DNA from: Loktanella sp. S4079
GTDB lineage: Bacteria > Pseudomonadota > Alphaproteobacteria > Rhodobacterales > Rhodobacteraceae
NCBI RefSeq assembly: GCF_000967725.1
Contig: NZ_JXYE01000001.1
Coordinates: 156,477-220,476 of the forward strand
Direction: 5' to 3'
DNA: 64,000 nucleotides
Made by a program: the position numbers and the translations under genes. This document shows, piece after piece, positions 53,608 through 61,833 of the stretch. The notes beneath the pieces are model-generated. The model saw only the letters and a program-made list of their open reading frames with translations. It was not told where the DNA came from and did not search any database. The first letter of the stretch is position 1. Each line of letters begins with the position of its first letter.

Positions 53608-54627
53608 ATGAAAAAACTTCTTATTGGCACGGCGCTTGCTGCGATCACATCTGCAACTGGCGCATTCGCCGAAGGTCACGGCACATCTGCTTGCCTTATC
53701 ACCAAGACCGACACAAACCCATTCTTTGTCAAAATGCGCGAAGGTGCTGAAGCTGCCGCAGAGGCTGCTGGCATTACGCTACGTTCCTACGCAGGCAAAG
53801 TGGATGGCGACCACGAAACTCAGGTTGCTGCGATTGAAACATGCATCGCGGATGGTGCGTCAGGTATTTTGATCACGGCGTCTGATACGTCTTCGATCGT
53901 GGGTGCTGTGACCCAAGCACGCGATGCTGGCCTGCTGGTTATCGCGCTGGATACGCCGCTTGACCCCATCGACGCGGCTGACGCGACCTTTGCGACTGAC
54001 AACTTCCTCGCGGGTGAACTGGTTGGCCAATGGGCAGCAGCTACGCTGGGTGACGATGCCGCAAATGCCAAAATCGCGATGCTTGATCTTGCCGTAAGCC
54101 AGCCAACCGTTGGCGTTCTGCGCGACCAAGGTTTCTTGCAAGGTTTCGGTATTGATCTGGGCGACCCGAACAAATGGGGCGACGAGACAGATCCACGGAT
54201 CGTTGGCAATGATGTGACCGCCGGCAACGAAGAAGGCGGCCGCAAGGCGATGGAAAACTTGCTTGCTGTCGATCCAATGATCAACGTCGTCTACACAATC
54301 AACGAACCCGCAGCCGCAGGTGCCTATGAGGCGCTGAAATCCTTTGGCCGCGAAAACGACGTATTGATCGTGTCGGTCGATGGCGGCTGCCCAGGCGTTC
54401 AGAACGTCGCTGACGGTGTCATCGGCGCAACATCGCAGCAATACCCGCTGTTGATGGCATCCAAAGGCATCGAAGCGATCGCGGCATATGCGGCCGATGG
54501 TTCCCTACCCGAAAATACTCCGGGCAAGAACTTCTTTGACACAGGGGTTGCTCTGGTCACGGATCAGCCGGCTGATGGCGTCGAAAGCATCTCGGTCGCC
54601 GAAGGTACGGACCTGTGCTGGGGCTAA
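53608..54627 (+). CDS. frcB: Sugar ABC transporter substrate-binding protein (FrcB-like)
   Basis: This 339-residue periplasmic protein of the ribose-binding type has a signal peptide ending near GAFAEG. The ligand clefts include [14 protein letters not shown] and [16 protein letters not shown], the latter typical of FrcB proteins that bind fructose, mannose or ribose. ATG 53608 is chosen because GGGAGG lies five bases upstream; ATG 53605 is too close to it. It is first in a binding protein-permease-ATPase operon. Confidence 0.87.
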   Translation: MKKLLIGTALAAITSATGAFAEGHGTSACLITKTDTNPFFVKMREGAEAAAEAAGITLRSYAGKVDGDHETQVAAIETCIADGASGILITASDTSSIVGAVTQARDAGLLVIALDTPLDPIDAADATFATDNFLAGELVGQWAAATLGDDAANAKIAMLDLAVSQPTVGVLRDQGFLQGFGIDLGDPNKWGDETDPRIVGNDVTAGNEEGGRKAMENLLAVDPMINVVYTINEPAAAGAYEALKSFGRENDVLIVSVDGGCPGVQNVADGVIGATSQQYPLLMASKGIEAIAAYAADGSLPENTPGKNFFDTGVALVTDQPADGVESISVAEGTDLCWG

Positions 54628-54647
54628 ACCAACGCTGAGCTAAATTT

Positions 54648-54675
54648 GCGAGGGTGAGCATCTGCTTGCCCTCGC
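54648..54675 (+). promoter_or_regulatory. Stem-loop between frcB and frcC
   Basis: GCGAGGG (54648-54654) pairs with CCCTCGC (54669-54675), with an inner AGC/GCT extension. It begins 21 bp after the frcB stop, with no long T-run after it. It is likely to stabilise frcB mRNA or cause partial termination before frcC. Confidence 0.6.
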
Positions 54676-54712
54676 TTATCTATGCTAAATATCAAAAAAG
54701 GGGGACATCATC

Positions 54713-55780
54713 ATGTCGGGTAATGCTGACAATTTTGAGGCCGCGGCCAAAGCCAAAAGCGCTGAGACCGTCGCGGAATTCACTGATACACGAAAAGGGT
54801 TTCTTGCGACCATTCAACATGTGTTGCACGTAAACCCAGCACTGGTACCGCTGTTCGTACTACTTGCATCGGTAATAGGTTTTGGCCTGCTGCTAGGGTC
54901 CAAGTTCTTTTCACCATTTGCGCTGACGCTCATCCTTCAGCAAGTTCAGATTGTCGGCATCGTAGCGGCAGCCCAAAGCCTTGTTATTCTGACAGCCGGG
55001 ATCGACCTGTCTGTTGGTGCGATCATGGTATTGTCATCGGTGGTCATGGGACAATTCACATTCCGTTACGGGATCCCGGTCGAAGTCGCCGTGATGATTG
55101 GCCTATTGACCGGCGTCATCTGCGGCTACGTAAATGGCTGGCTGGTAGCGGTGATGAAGCTGCCACCGTTCATTGTCACATTAGGAATGTGGCAAATCGT
55201 ATTGGCGAGCAACTTTCTCTATTCGGCGAATGAAACCATCCGCGCCCAAGACATCGAAACCAACGCCCCGCTCTTGCAGTTCTTTGCAACCAAGTTCCAA
55301 GTCGGTGGCGCTGTTCTGACCGTCGGAGTCATCTTTATGGTGCTCTTGATGCTGTTGCTGGCCTATGTGCTGAAACACACAGCATGGGGGCGGCACGTTT
55401 ATGCTGTCGGGGATGACCCAGATGCGGCGCAGCTATCTGGTGTGAACGTCAAGCGGACCATCATTTCGGTCTATATGCTGTCAGGCCTGATTTGCGCGTT
55501 TGCCGGATGGGCATTGATTGGCCGGATCGGTTCGGTTTCTCCGACTTCTGGTCAACTGGCAAACATCGAATCCATTACTGCGGTGGTGATCGGGGGCATC
55601 TCTCTGTTTGGCGGACGTGGATCAATCCTGGGGACGCTATTTGGTGCATTGATCGTCGGTGTCTTTACGCTCGGCCTACGCCTAGCCGGAGCAGACGCCC
55701 AATGGACCTACCTATTGATTGGTGTGCTCATCATCGCGGCGGTTGCCGTCGACCAATGGATCAGAAAGGTATCAGCGTAA
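54713..55780 (+). CDS. frcC: Sugar ABC transporter permease (FrcC-like)
   Basis: This CUT2 permease of 355 residues has a 45-residue cytoplasmic N-terminus and about ten membrane helices. Typical signatures are LTAGIDLSVGAIM, AVGDDPDAAQLSGVNV and GGISLFGGRGSILGT. ATG 54713 is preceded by AAGGGGG. Its stop shares a base with the ATPase start (TAATG). Confidence 0.9.
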   Translation: MSGNADNFEAAAKAKSAETVAEFTDTRKGFLATIQHVLHVNPALVPLFVLLASVIGFGLLLGSKFFSPFALTLILQQVQIVGIVAAAQSLVILTAGIDLSVGAIMVLSSVVMGQFTFRYGIPVEVAVMIGLLTGVICGYVNGWLVAVMKLPPFIVTLGMWQIVLASNFLYSANETIRAQDIETNAPLLQFFATKFQVGGAVLTVGVIFMVLLMLLLAYVLKHTAWGRHVYAVGDDPDAAQLSGVNVKRTIISVYMLSGLICAFAGWALIGRIGSVSPTSGQLANIESITAVVIGGISLFGGRGSILGTLFGALIVGVFTLGLRLAGADAQWTYLLIGVLIIAAVAVDQWIRKVSA

Positions 55781-56544
55781 TGGAACCCATTCTCAAAGCG
55801 CGCGGGCTAGTAAAGCGTTACGGCAAAGTAACCGCGCTCGACCATTGTGATTTTGACCTGTATCCCGGCGAGATCCTCGCGGTCATTGGTGACAACGGCG
55901 CGGGTAAATCATCCCTGATCAAGGCAATTTCTGGGGCTGTGACCCCTGATGAAGGCGAAGTCGAACTAGAAGGGCGCAAAGTCCAATTCTCCTCGCCAAA
56001 TGACGCCCGGAAAGAGGGGATCGAAACCGTCTATCAGACCCTTGCGATGTCCCCTGCCCTGTCTATCGCCGACAATATGTTCATGGGACGCGAATTGCGC
56101 AAACCCGGCTTTCGCGGCAAGTGGCTGCGCCAACTTGATCGCCCCCGGATGGAACAGATCGCGCGTGACAAGCTCTCTGAGCTTGGCCTAATGACGATCC
56201 AAAACATCAATCAAGCGGTTGAGACACTATCTGGCGGCCAACGCCAAGGGGTCGCTGTCGCACGCGCGGCTGCCTTTGGTTCAAAAGTCATCATCCTGGA
56301 TGAGCCTACAGCCGCGCTCGGCGTAAAGGAGTCGCGACGGGTGCTAGAGCTAATCCTCGACGTGCGTGCACGCGGCATCCCGATCATCCTGATCAGCCAC
56401 AACATGCCCCACGTGTTTGAAGTCGCAGACCGAATTCACGTCCACCGACTGGGCAAACGGCTCTGTGTGATCGACCCCAAAGACTACACAATGTCAGACG
56501 CTGTAGCCTTCATGACTGGCGCAAAAGAACCGCCCACCCAATAA
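55780..56544 (+). CDS. frcA: Sugar ABC transporter ATP-binding protein (FrcA-like, single domain)
   Basis: This 254-residue ATPase has a single nucleotide-binding domain: Walker A GDNGAGKS, signature LSGGQRQG and Walker B VIILDEPTAALG. Single-domain ATPases distinguish the Frc importer from most CUT2 systems with tandem domains. ATG 55780 overlaps frcC by one base. The frcK kinase gene found next to frcA in Sinorhizobium is not present; a terminator and a converging operon follow. Confidence 0.9.
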   Translation: MEPILKARGLVKRYGKVTALDHCDFDLYPGEILAVIGDNGAGKSSLIKAISGAVTPDEGEVELEGRKVQFSSPNDARKEGIETVYQTLAMSPALSIADNMFMGRELRKPGFRGKWLRQLDRPRMEQIARDKLSELGLMTIQNINQAVETLSGGQRQGVAVARAAAFGSKVIILDEPTAALGVKESRRVLELILDVRARGIPIILISHNMPHVFEVADRIHVHRLGKRLCVIDPKDYTMSDAVAFMTGAKEPPTQ

Positions 56545-56550
56545 GCAAAA

Positions 56551-56584
56551 ACCACGGCGTGCTCCTGACTGGGCGCGCCGTGGT
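56551..56584 (+). terminator. Terminator after frcA
   Basis: ACCACGGCG (56551-56559) pairs perfectly with CGCCGTGGT (56576-56584), followed within three bases by a TGTTTTC stretch and preceded by five A residues. It starts 6 bp after the frcA stop and may work in both directions. Confidence 0.65.
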
Positions 56585-56822
56585 CATGTTTTCAAACTCG
56601 TTTTTCTGTTTCTGATCGAATCTGATTACGCGAACCACTGTAATCGTTGGCCATTCGCACATATCGAATTGTTGATTTACGATTGGCACACTGTTGAAAT
56701 CAGCGCGCACAGCGAATTTTCCAAATCATAATCTCGATGAAATCGACATAAGCCCGCATTGTCACGCGCTTTGGCAAATAAACCGCGTCCATCTGGCGTG
56801 GCTACATGAACATAGTCATGTG
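56585..56822. other. Intergenic stretch between two converging operons
   Basis: About 240 bp lie between the frcA terminator and the TRAP permease terminator. No coding region, RNA gene or further repeat was recognised here. Confidence 0.5.
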
Positions 56823-56855
56823 AAAAAACTTGGAGCGGCACAAGGCCGCTCCAAG
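56823..56855 (-). terminator. Intrinsic terminator of the TAXI-TRAP operon
   Basis: CTTGGAGCGGC (56829-56839) and GCCGCTCCAAG (56845-56855) form a perfect 11-bp stem with a five-base loop. On the minus strand it is followed by six T residues (56828-56823). It begins about 20 bp after the permease stop. Confidence 0.9.
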
Positions 56856-56874
56856 GGTAGTATACTGAACCAGA

Positions 56875-59196
56875 TCAGTCCGCGCCTTTCACCGGAACTG
56901 CTGGGTTGCCAGTTGGGCGTACGACACGTTGGATCATCACCGTCACACCGGTAATGGCCAGACCAATGATATCGGTCACCCACCCGCCTGAAATCATGCA
57001 CAGGGCCGCAGCGATCAGCGCCACACGTAGATACCACACAGCCCGAGAGCCGATGAACCAACCTTGCACACCAGAAGAGAGCAGGAACACACCAAAGACA
57101 GATGTGATACCAGCACGTGCCACTTCCAACACTGTACCTTCCATGAGGATGGACGAGTTATAGAAGAACATGAATGGCACGATGAAGGCTGCAATACCGA
57201 CCTTAAAGGACGCGACTGAGGTCTCCATTGGGTTGGCCCCCGAAATACCCGCAGCGGCATAACTTGCCAGTGCAACAGGAGGCGTAATTGCAGACACCAC
57301 TGCAAAGTAGAACACAAAGAAGTGCGCTGTCAGTTGTGGAATGCCCAATTGTACCAGACCTGGTGCGACGACAGATGCGGCAACAGCATAGGCTGCTGTT
57401 GTCGGCATACCCATTCCAAGCAGGATCGCGATGCACATCGCAAAGAACAATGCCAAGAGCTGAGACGCCGCCGCAAGATCAAGCAATACGCTAGAGAACC
57501 GCGCACCCACACCAGTAAGCGAGATGACACCCACAATAATACCTGCACATGCACATACAGCGATAATCTGAATGGACATGACACCAGCCAATTCAAACGC
57601 CTTGAGGATATCACGCGGCCCCATACCGGCCACGTTCTCATTCGCGACCAAATTGGGTGAAACTCTGCACAACAGCACTGGGATCCAGGACACAACAGCC
57701 GCCGCGATGGTCGCCAAAGTACCCGCGCGGATAACAGAATAGCCCATAAACAGTGTCGCAATCAGGATCAAAATGGGTACGAACAGATAGACCTGTCGCG
57801 CCATCTTGGCGAGCTTCGGCAACTCATCCTCGCGCATGCCGCGCATCCCGAGCTTCGCTGCCTCAAAGTCGACCATGAAGTAGATCGAGGCGAAGTAAAG
57901 GATCGCAGGAATGATCGCAGCGATTGCGATATCCTGATACGGAATGCCCGTGATCTCGGCCATAATAAAGGCACCAGCCCCCATGATCGGCGGCATGATC
58001 TGACCACCTGTCGAGGCAGCAGCCTCGACCGCGCCAGAAGTCTTGCGGTCATAGCCTACGCGCTTCATCAATGGGATGGTAAGCGAACCTGTTGCCACCA
58101 CGTTCCCGGCTGAGGTGCCGTTAATCATGCCCATCAAGCCAGAGGCAAAAATTGCCACCTTTGCAGGTCCACCGCGCGCACGACCGGCCGCAGCAAACGC
58201 AAAGTTGACAAAGTAGTCACCGACTTTCGAAGCCTGCAAGAAGGCCGCAAAAATAATGAACAGGATGATGTAGGTCGACGACACTGCCGTGGTTGGCCCA
58301 AGGATACCCGCATCCGAGTAAACATGACCAAAGAAACGCTGCCACGTGTATGCGTTCTGCACGGCCAGAATTCCCGGCAGCAGGTGTGCAGTAAATGTGT
58401 ACAGCAAGAACACGCCAGTGATCACCACAAGCGCAAGACCTGCAACACGGCGCGTTAGTTCTAGGATCAATGCGGCACCAGCCGTCGCCGCAAAGGCGAT
58501 ACCGATTGGCACGAATGACGTCCCGACAGAGTTGCGCGCAGCAGTACCGTAAATCGAAACGAGGTAGATTGCCGCAATAAGACCGCAGACCGCCATGACC
58601 ATGTCAGACACGGCCACCTTTGAACGTCCCCGGTCCTCGAACCAGCCCACGACCAGCGCACCGAATGTCGCAACAAGCAGTGGCAGGCCAAAGTGATAGA
58701 CCTCGCTCTGATAGAGATCCGTGCCTGGGAATGATGCCCAAGTCGTCAACCCGCCCATTTCAGGTAGCGTTCCAGACCCAATAAGGGATGAAAATGACAG
58801 AGCGGTGTAGCCTGCATACAGCGCGGGCAAAGCCAACAAGGCTGACGCCATGGTCAGGGCCTTGGTATTTCGTTCTGAACCCTCGTCCTTGAACGAACGC
58901 GGAGCGAACAACACAAACCCAAGCGCCAAGGCACCCGCAATGTGAATAATACGGAAATTCCACGTCTCAAGCGGGAAGTTTGGCAACAGCGGAATTTCAA
59001 CGCCGGTCCATTCGGAAATCGATACCCCGTTCAGCGCCACCATGTGAAACCCAGCATAGACCAACGCAATGGTGGCCATGAACCAGGCCATCCGACCTTC
59101 GAATAGGCGTCGATTGCTTTCAACCGGCTCCTCGTCAACGCCTTCAGCGAGGATTGGTTCGTCAATTTCTAGGTCTTCAGATGCTCTGTCTGTCAT
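56875..59196 (-). CDS. TRAP transporter fused small/large permease (TAXI type, DctQM fusion)
   Basis: This 773-residue membrane protein combines a DctQ-like N-terminal helix bundle with a 12-helix DctM-like domain (from about residue 280), the architecture used with TAXI binding proteins. Signatures include FASGLMGMINGTSAGNVVATG, STGGQIMPPIMGAGAFIMAE and GMGMPTTAAYAVAA. ATG 59196 is preferred to GTG 59208; the ribosome-binding site is weak for both. The N-terminus has an acidic, non-membrane stretch of about 35 residues. It is co-transcribed with the TAXI binding-protein gene. Confidence 0.92.
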   Translation of the reverse strand: MTDRASEDLEIDEPILAEGVDEEPVESNRRLFEGRMAWFMATIALVYAGFHMVALNGVSISEWTGVEIPLLPNFPLETWNFRIIHIAGALALGFVLFAPRSFKDEGSERNTKALTMASALLALPALYAGYTALSFSSLIGSGTLPEMGGLTTWASFPGTDLYQSEVYHFGLPLLVATFGALVVGWFEDRGRSKVAVSDMVMAVCGLIAAIYLVSIYGTAARNSVGTSFVPIGIAFAATAGAALILELTRRVAGLALVVITGVFLLYTFTAHLLPGILAVQNAYTWQRFFGHVYSDAGILGPTTAVSSTYIILFIIFAAFLQASKVGDYFVNFAFAAAGRARGGPAKVAIFASGLMGMINGTSAGNVVATGSLTIPLMKRVGYDRKTSGAVEAAASTGGQIMPPIMGAGAFIMAEITGIPYQDIAIAAIIPAILYFASIYFMVDFEAAKLGMRGMREDELPKLAKMARQVYLFVPILILIATLFMGYSVIRAGTLATIAAAVVSWIPVLLCRVSPNLVANENVAGMGPRDILKAFELAGVMSIQIIAVCACAGIIVGVISLTGVGARFSSVLLDLAAASQLLALFFAMCIAILLGMGMPTTAAYAVAASVVAPGLVQLGIPQLTAHFFVFYFAVVSAITPPVALASYAAAGISGANPMETSVASFKVGIAAFIVPFMFFYNSSILMEGTVLEVARAGITSVFGVFLLSSGVQGWFIGSRAVWYLRVALIAAALCMISGGWVTDIIGLAITGVTVMIQRVVRPTGNPAVPVKGAD

Positions 59197-59249
59197 GATG
59201 GTTCTCACATGTCAGGATGCCGACTTCGGCAGCTATAGGGGTATATAAA

Positions 59250-59277
59250 GCGCGCTCCGTAACGAGACGGAGCGCGC
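59250..59277 (-). promoter_or_regulatory. Stem-loop between the TAXI binding-protein and permease genes
   Basis: GCGCGCTCCGT (59250-59260) and ACGGAGCGCGC (59267-59277) form a perfect 11-bp stem with a six-base loop, 26 bp past the binding-protein stop. No T-run follows on the minus strand. It matches the pattern of hairpins after other binding-protein genes in this window. Confidence 0.7.
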
Positions 59278-59303
59278 AATATGTTCAACGATGTTGGAGC
59301 GGT

Positions 59304-60281
59304 TTATCCGCCGAACACCATGTCGGCAGCGATTTCTGCGCCAGCGTTCTCAGTGAACCACTGCGCAGCGCCTGGGTGCCACTGCAATGTACCGTTCTTG
59401 TCCCAGTTTTCAGGCAATGTAGAACGGGCTGCACGGTGGATGCCCTGCATGCGCTCATTGTCGGACATGATCACGTCGACAACTTCGTAAACGAAGCTAG
59501 CAGGCAGGTCGCAGTTTGCGATAGCAAAGTTCCACATAGAAACGGACTGAGCATCCTCGGTCATGGTTTCGTAGGTGTCAGCAGCGATGGTGAACGGCGC
59601 GACTGGGAAAGCTTCCAGAATTGTCGCCTGCTCTTCTTCTGTGAAAGTGATGAAGTTCACTTCTGTCTGAACTTCGAGTTGGCTAACGGCAGGGGTTGGA
59701 ACGCCTGCAGCAAATGCGATCACGTCCAACAGGCCATCTTGAAGCTGTGTGCCCAAGTCATTCCAGCCACCGTTGCGGCGTTCGAATTCTACGCCCAACT
59801 CTTCCATCATACGTGGGAAGTAAGTGTCAGAGGTTGAACCAGCAGGGCCAAATCCGATCTTTGCACCAGCAGGGATGTCAGAGATCGACGCAATGCCGGA
59901 CGATGTCAGCGTGGTGACAGCGAATGGCGTTTGGTACATTGGGAACATGGCGCATGTGTTGGTCATCTGAAGACCAGGTGCAATTGGGTTGGTACCCTGC
60001 AGAGACTCAGCAGCCGGACCCATTGTGGTCATGCCGAACTGAACTTCGCCAGTGTGCACCAAAGCCATGTTTTGCATTGGGCCGCCGGTGACTTCGCCGC
60101 CACCTGGAATACCCAGTTCGTCTGCAACAAGGTTCGCCCAGCCAGAACCATACGCAAAGTAAGTACCGCCTTGAGACGCGGTGCCAACGGTAAAGCTCTC
60201 TGGCCAACCGTCGCGATCTTGGGCCATAACAGGTGCAGCAATGGATGCCGCGACCAAGGCAGCAATAGAAATGGTCTTCAT
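59304..60281 (-). CDS. TAXI-family TRAP transporter substrate-binding protein
   Basis: The 325-residue periplasmic protein has a signal peptide (ending near APVMAQ) and the TAXI-family opening TASQGGTYFAYGSGWANLV (about residues 34-52). Later signatures are GPAGSTSDTYFPRMMEE and FAAGVPTPAVSQLE. ATG 60281 follows GGGAGGA closely. It is first in a two-gene operon with the fused permease. The known TAXI ligands are glutamate and other small carboxylates; the ligand here is unknown. Confidence 0.92.
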   Translation of the reverse strand: MKTISIAALVAASIAAPVMAQDRDGWPESFTVGTASQGGTYFAYGSGWANLVADELGIPGGGEVTGGPMQNMALVHTGEVQFGMTTMGPAAESLQGTNPIAPGLQMTNTCAMFPMYQTPFAVTTLTSSGIASISDIPAGAKIGFGPAGSTSDTYFPRMMEELGVEFERRNGGWNDLGTQLQDGLLDVIAFAAGVPTPAVSQLEVQTEVNFITFTEEEQATILEAFPVAPFTIAADTYETMTEDAQSVSMWNFAIANCDLPASFVYEVVDVIMSDNERMQGIHRAARSTLPENWDKNGTLQWHPGAAQWFTENAGAEIAADMVFGG

Positions 60282-60468
60282 GATGTCCTCCCACACGCGC
60301 AGCGTCTTGCTGTGCGTTTCAAGTTGAAAAGGTGCCTTTCCTCAAAGGCAGCGAGACGTTTGAAGAAGAATACAAAAGTCGAAAGGCTTCTTGCCTAGAA
60401 AAAGTAGGACCACGTCGAAAAAACTTCACCCGATGCGCATCTTTGGTGACTCCGCAGGAAAATGCTGT

Positions 60469-60480
60469 GCGGATATCCGC
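60469..60480. repeat. Perfect palindrome between dctD and the TAXI-TRAP operon
   Basis: GCGGATATCCGC is a 12-bp perfect palindrome about 22 bp after the dctD stop, in the 220-bp gap upstream of the TAXI genes. It could be a regulator site or a small hairpin. The rest of this gap shows no gene and no convincing sigma54 promoter. Confidence 0.35.
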
Positions 60481-60501
60481 CCATCTCAGCAGGTGGCCTG
60501 A

Positions 60502-61833
60502 TTAGTCGGTATAGTCTTCGCGCACGAGATCATACCGCTGCATTTTCTCATAAAGCGACCTCCGTGACAGCCCTAGGGATTCGTAGGTCTCTTTTAGGCG
60601 CCCTCCATTGGCCGAAATCGCGGCCGCGATAAGGGCCTTTTCATGGGCGGCCATACGTTGGGATAATGTGTCAGCCGTAGCGCCTGCCGCACCCAATGCG
60701 GACGACAACCCCAACACAAAACGCTCTGCCTCGTTGCGGAGCTCACGCACGTTGCCCGGCCAATCGCGTGCGGCCAGCGCGTTAAGGTGATCAACCGGAA
60801 TCTCGGGCAGTGTCAGTCCATTTTTATCGGCAACCTCAGCTGCAAGCAGCAAGAACAAGCCTGGAATATCTTCGCGTCGGTCGTTCAGACGCGGCATCTG
60901 GAGCGTCGCCACATTAAGCCGATACAGTAGGTCAGCGCGGAACCTGCCTTCGGCCACCGCAGTTTCCAGATCGGATTTAGCGAGCGCGACCACCCGGATA
61001 TCTAGATTGAATTGCTCATTCGACCCCAGCCGCGTGAGTGTGCGGTTGTGGAGCACGTCAAGCAACTTCGCCTGCAGCGGAAGCGGCAACAGATCTATTT
61101 CATCAAGACAGAGTGTACCCCGACGGGCATGTTCCAGTTTGCCAACACGCGCACGGACAGCGCCCGGAAACGCACCAATTTCATGACCGAACAATTCGCT
61201 TTCGATCAACGCGTCGGGCAGCGCCGCGCAATTGATGTGAACAAATGGCCCGGCGCTGCGGGCGCTTTCACGATGGAGCAGCCGAGCAGCGACTTCTTTG
61301 CCAGTGCCAGTATCCCCGGTAATTAGCACATCCACATCGGTTTGCGTTACGGCAGTCAGGGCCTGATGCAAACGCTGCATCGGCGCACTGCGCCCATAAA
61401 GCGTCTTTGTAACCACTTTGCTTTGTTTGACCTGCCCCAAGAGCCTCCGGTTCTCGAGACACAGACGCCGCTTTTCTGCAGCGCGATTAACGCTTGCAAC
61501 CAATCGCTCAGGCGACCACGGTTTTTCGATAAAGTCATACGCACCTGATTTGATGCAATTCACGGCAACATCGACATCCCCATGGCCCGTTGCCATTATG
61601 ACGGGGATATCTGGATCGATCAGCATCACCCGTCGAAGCAGCTCGATACCGTCCATTTCTGGCATCCTGATATCTGTCAGCACGACACCGTCAAAATCTG
61701 CATCCAACTGTTTCAACAAAGGGGCCGCCCGATCAAAGCTGGTAACTTCGATATCCGCAAAGGCCAGCGACTGTGTTGTCGCTTTGCGCAAATGTTCTTC
61801 GTCATCTGCAAATAGAACGTGATGTTGCATCAT
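60502..61833 (-). CDS. dctD: NtrC-family response regulator, DctD type
   Basis: This 443-residue protein has a receiver domain with phospho-acceptor Asp54, an AAA+ domain (Walker A GDTGTGKE about residues 173-180, Walker B CLDEID) and a C-terminal Fis-type HTH. The sigma54-contact loop is GAFPGA (220-225) rather than GAFTGA. ATG 61833 overlaps the dctB stop by 4 bp, with GAGG upstream. It pairs with dctB and lies upstream of the TAXI-TRAP genes on the same strand, so control of that transporter is likely. Confidence 0.88.
   Translation of the reverse strand: MMQHHVLFADDEEHLRKATTQSLAFADIEVTSFDRAAPLLKQLDADFDGVVLTDIRMPEMDGIELLRRVMLIDPDIPVIMATGHGDVDVAVNCIKSGAYDFIEKPWSPERLVASVNRAAEKRRLCLENRRLLGQVKQSKVVTKTLYGRSAPMQRLHQALTAVTQTDVDVLITGDTGTGKEVAARLLHRESARSAGPFVHINCAALPDALIESELFGHEIGAFPGAVRARVGKLEHARRGTLCLDEIDLLPLPLQAKLLDVLHNRTLTRLGSNEQFNLDIRVVALAKSDLETAVAEGRFRADLLYRLNVATLQMPRLNDRREDIPGLFLLLAAEVADKNGLTLPEIPVDHLNALAARDWPGNVRELRNEAERFVLGLSSALGAAGATADTLSQRMAAHEKALIAAAISANGGRLKETYESLGLSRRSLYEKMQRYDLVREDYTD

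Noticed and set aside
60317..60337. Possible sigma54 promoter upstream of the TAXI gene (AGGCAC on the minus strand)
   Set aside because: The GC of the -12 element is missing at the required spacing; the corresponding bases read AC.
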